Assembly: GCA_012517635.1 (NCBI GenBank)
Contig: JAAYUP010000479.1
Coordinates: forward strand, 1 to 15,118
Origin: Candidatus Atribacter alterifermentans
GTDB taxonomy: Bacteria; Atribacterota; Atribacteria; Atribacterales; Atribacteraceae
DNA: 15,118 nt
Direction: 5' to 3'
How positions within the stretch are numbered: position 1 is the stretch's first letter; every line of letters begins with the position of its first letter. Positions 14,716 to 15,118 of the stretch are shown one piece after another. The position numbers and the translations under genes were made by a program. The notes under the pieces are model-generated. The model was not told the origin of the DNA, ran no database searches, and saw only the letters and a program-made list of their open reading frames with translations.

Positions 14716-15118
14716 CTTCCCTCTTTTAAAAATAGAAAACTTAAAAAAATATTTCCCAGTAAAAGCCGGTGTCTTTCGTTCAACCATTGGGTGGGTAAAA
14801 GCAGTTGATGATATTAGTTTTGAAGTATATGCTGGTGAAACTCTCGGTATTGTTGGAGAATCCGGTTGTGGAAAGAGCACCTTGGGTTTAACTATACTGC
14901 GTTTATACGAACCATCTTCCGGGCAGATAATTTTTGATGGGAAAGAAATTCATAATCTTCCCCAATCCCAATTCATTCTATATCGAAAAAACCTCCAGAT
15001 GATATTTCAGGATCCTTTTAGTTCCTTAAATCCAAGAATGACTGTAGGATCCATAATCGAAGAAGGTATGAACATCCATAAGATTGGAAAATCCCAGGAG
15101 CGATCGGTCATGGTTATG
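14708..15118 (+). CDS. oppF: Peptide-type ABC transporter ATP-binding protein, OppF/DppF family (3'-partial)
   Basis: The second ATPase of the importer is cut by the window end after 137 codons. The N-terminus reads L-L-K-I-E-N-L-K-K-Y-F-P-V-K-A-G-V-F, typical of OppF; Walker A GESGCGKST is at 50-58 and the Q-loop is M-I-F-Q-D-P-F-S-S-L-N-P-R-M (Q101). The signature and Walker B motifs lie beyond the edge. The ATG overlaps the oppD stop by eight bases in another frame, indicating translational coupling and equal supply of the two ATPases. No stop or frameshift is seen up to the edge. Confidence 0.95.
   Translation, partial: MNNFPLLKIENLKKYFPVKAGVFRSTIGWVKAVDDISFEVYAGETLGIVGESGCGKSTLGLTILRLYEPSSGQIIFDGKEIHNLPQSQFILYRKNLQMIFQDPFSSLNPRMTVGSIIEEGMNIHKIGKSQERSVMVM

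Noticed and set aside
118..14880. Minus-strand and overlapping plus-strand frames inside the listed genes
   Set aside because: They are 60-142 codons, have no recognisable domains or ribosome binding sites, and lie opposite or within well-conserved coding sequence.
1..15118. CRISPR arrays, tRNA/rRNA genes, insertion sequences, phage or defence genes
   Set aside because: No regularly spaced repeats, tRNA cloverleaf signatures, transposase or nuclease-defence motifs were seen; the WhiA LAGLIDADG fold is a domesticated regulator, not a mobile intron or intein.

Overview
The window carries thirteen protein-coding genes, all on the plus strand, with short intergenic gaps and a base composition of roughly 40% GC. 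Both ends cut through genes: uvrA lacks its 5' end and oppF lacks its 3' end. I see no mobile element, CRISPR array, tRNA or rRNA. The gene set (WhiA, non-lipoprotein solute-binding protein, glycolytic cluster, peptide-type ABC transporter) suggests an anaerobic, fermentative, probably diderm bacterium. Atribacterota or another deep-branching phylum near Thermotogota is my best guess. This is inference only, since no 16S or marker phylogeny can be run here.

Region 1 (1-5224) is a tightly coupled run: partial uvrA, uvrC (TTG start inside the end of uvrA), and whiA (start overlapping the uvrC stop by one base). UvrA and UvrC are damage-recognition and dual-incision parts of nucleotide excision repair; WhiA is a DNA-binding regulator. 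Region 2 (5225-6575) is a separate unit: a good promoter, a leader of about 115 bases with competing hairpins next to the ribosome binding site, a lone carbohydrate-type (UgpC/MsmK/MalK) ABC ATPase, and a strong intrinsic terminator.

Region 3 (6576-9847) starts with a 10-bp-arm palindrome, a tandem 10-bp repeat and a near-consensus sigma-70 promoter, followed by gap, tpiA, secG and a nicotinate phosphoribosyltransferase. Region 4 (9848-15118) is an oligopeptide/dipeptide-type ABC transporter: a secreted solute-binding protein, an intergenic 12-bp hairpin, two permeases and two ATPases. No terminator separates regions 3 and 4, so glycolysis, NAD salvage, protein export and solute uptake may share one transcript.

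The order uvrC, whiA, gap, tpiA, secG is recognisably the same ancient order found in Actinobacteria such as Mycobacterium (uvrC-rapZ-yvcK-whiA ... gap-pgk-tpi ... secG), but rapZ, yvcK and pgk are absent here and an ABC ATPase is inserted. The genes are ordinary housekeeping and transport families. The points most worth a second look are the ATPase leader, the gap control region, the intergenic opp hairpin, the eroded synteny, and a perfect EF-hand-like loop inside UvrA. I find no convincing case for a wholly new system.
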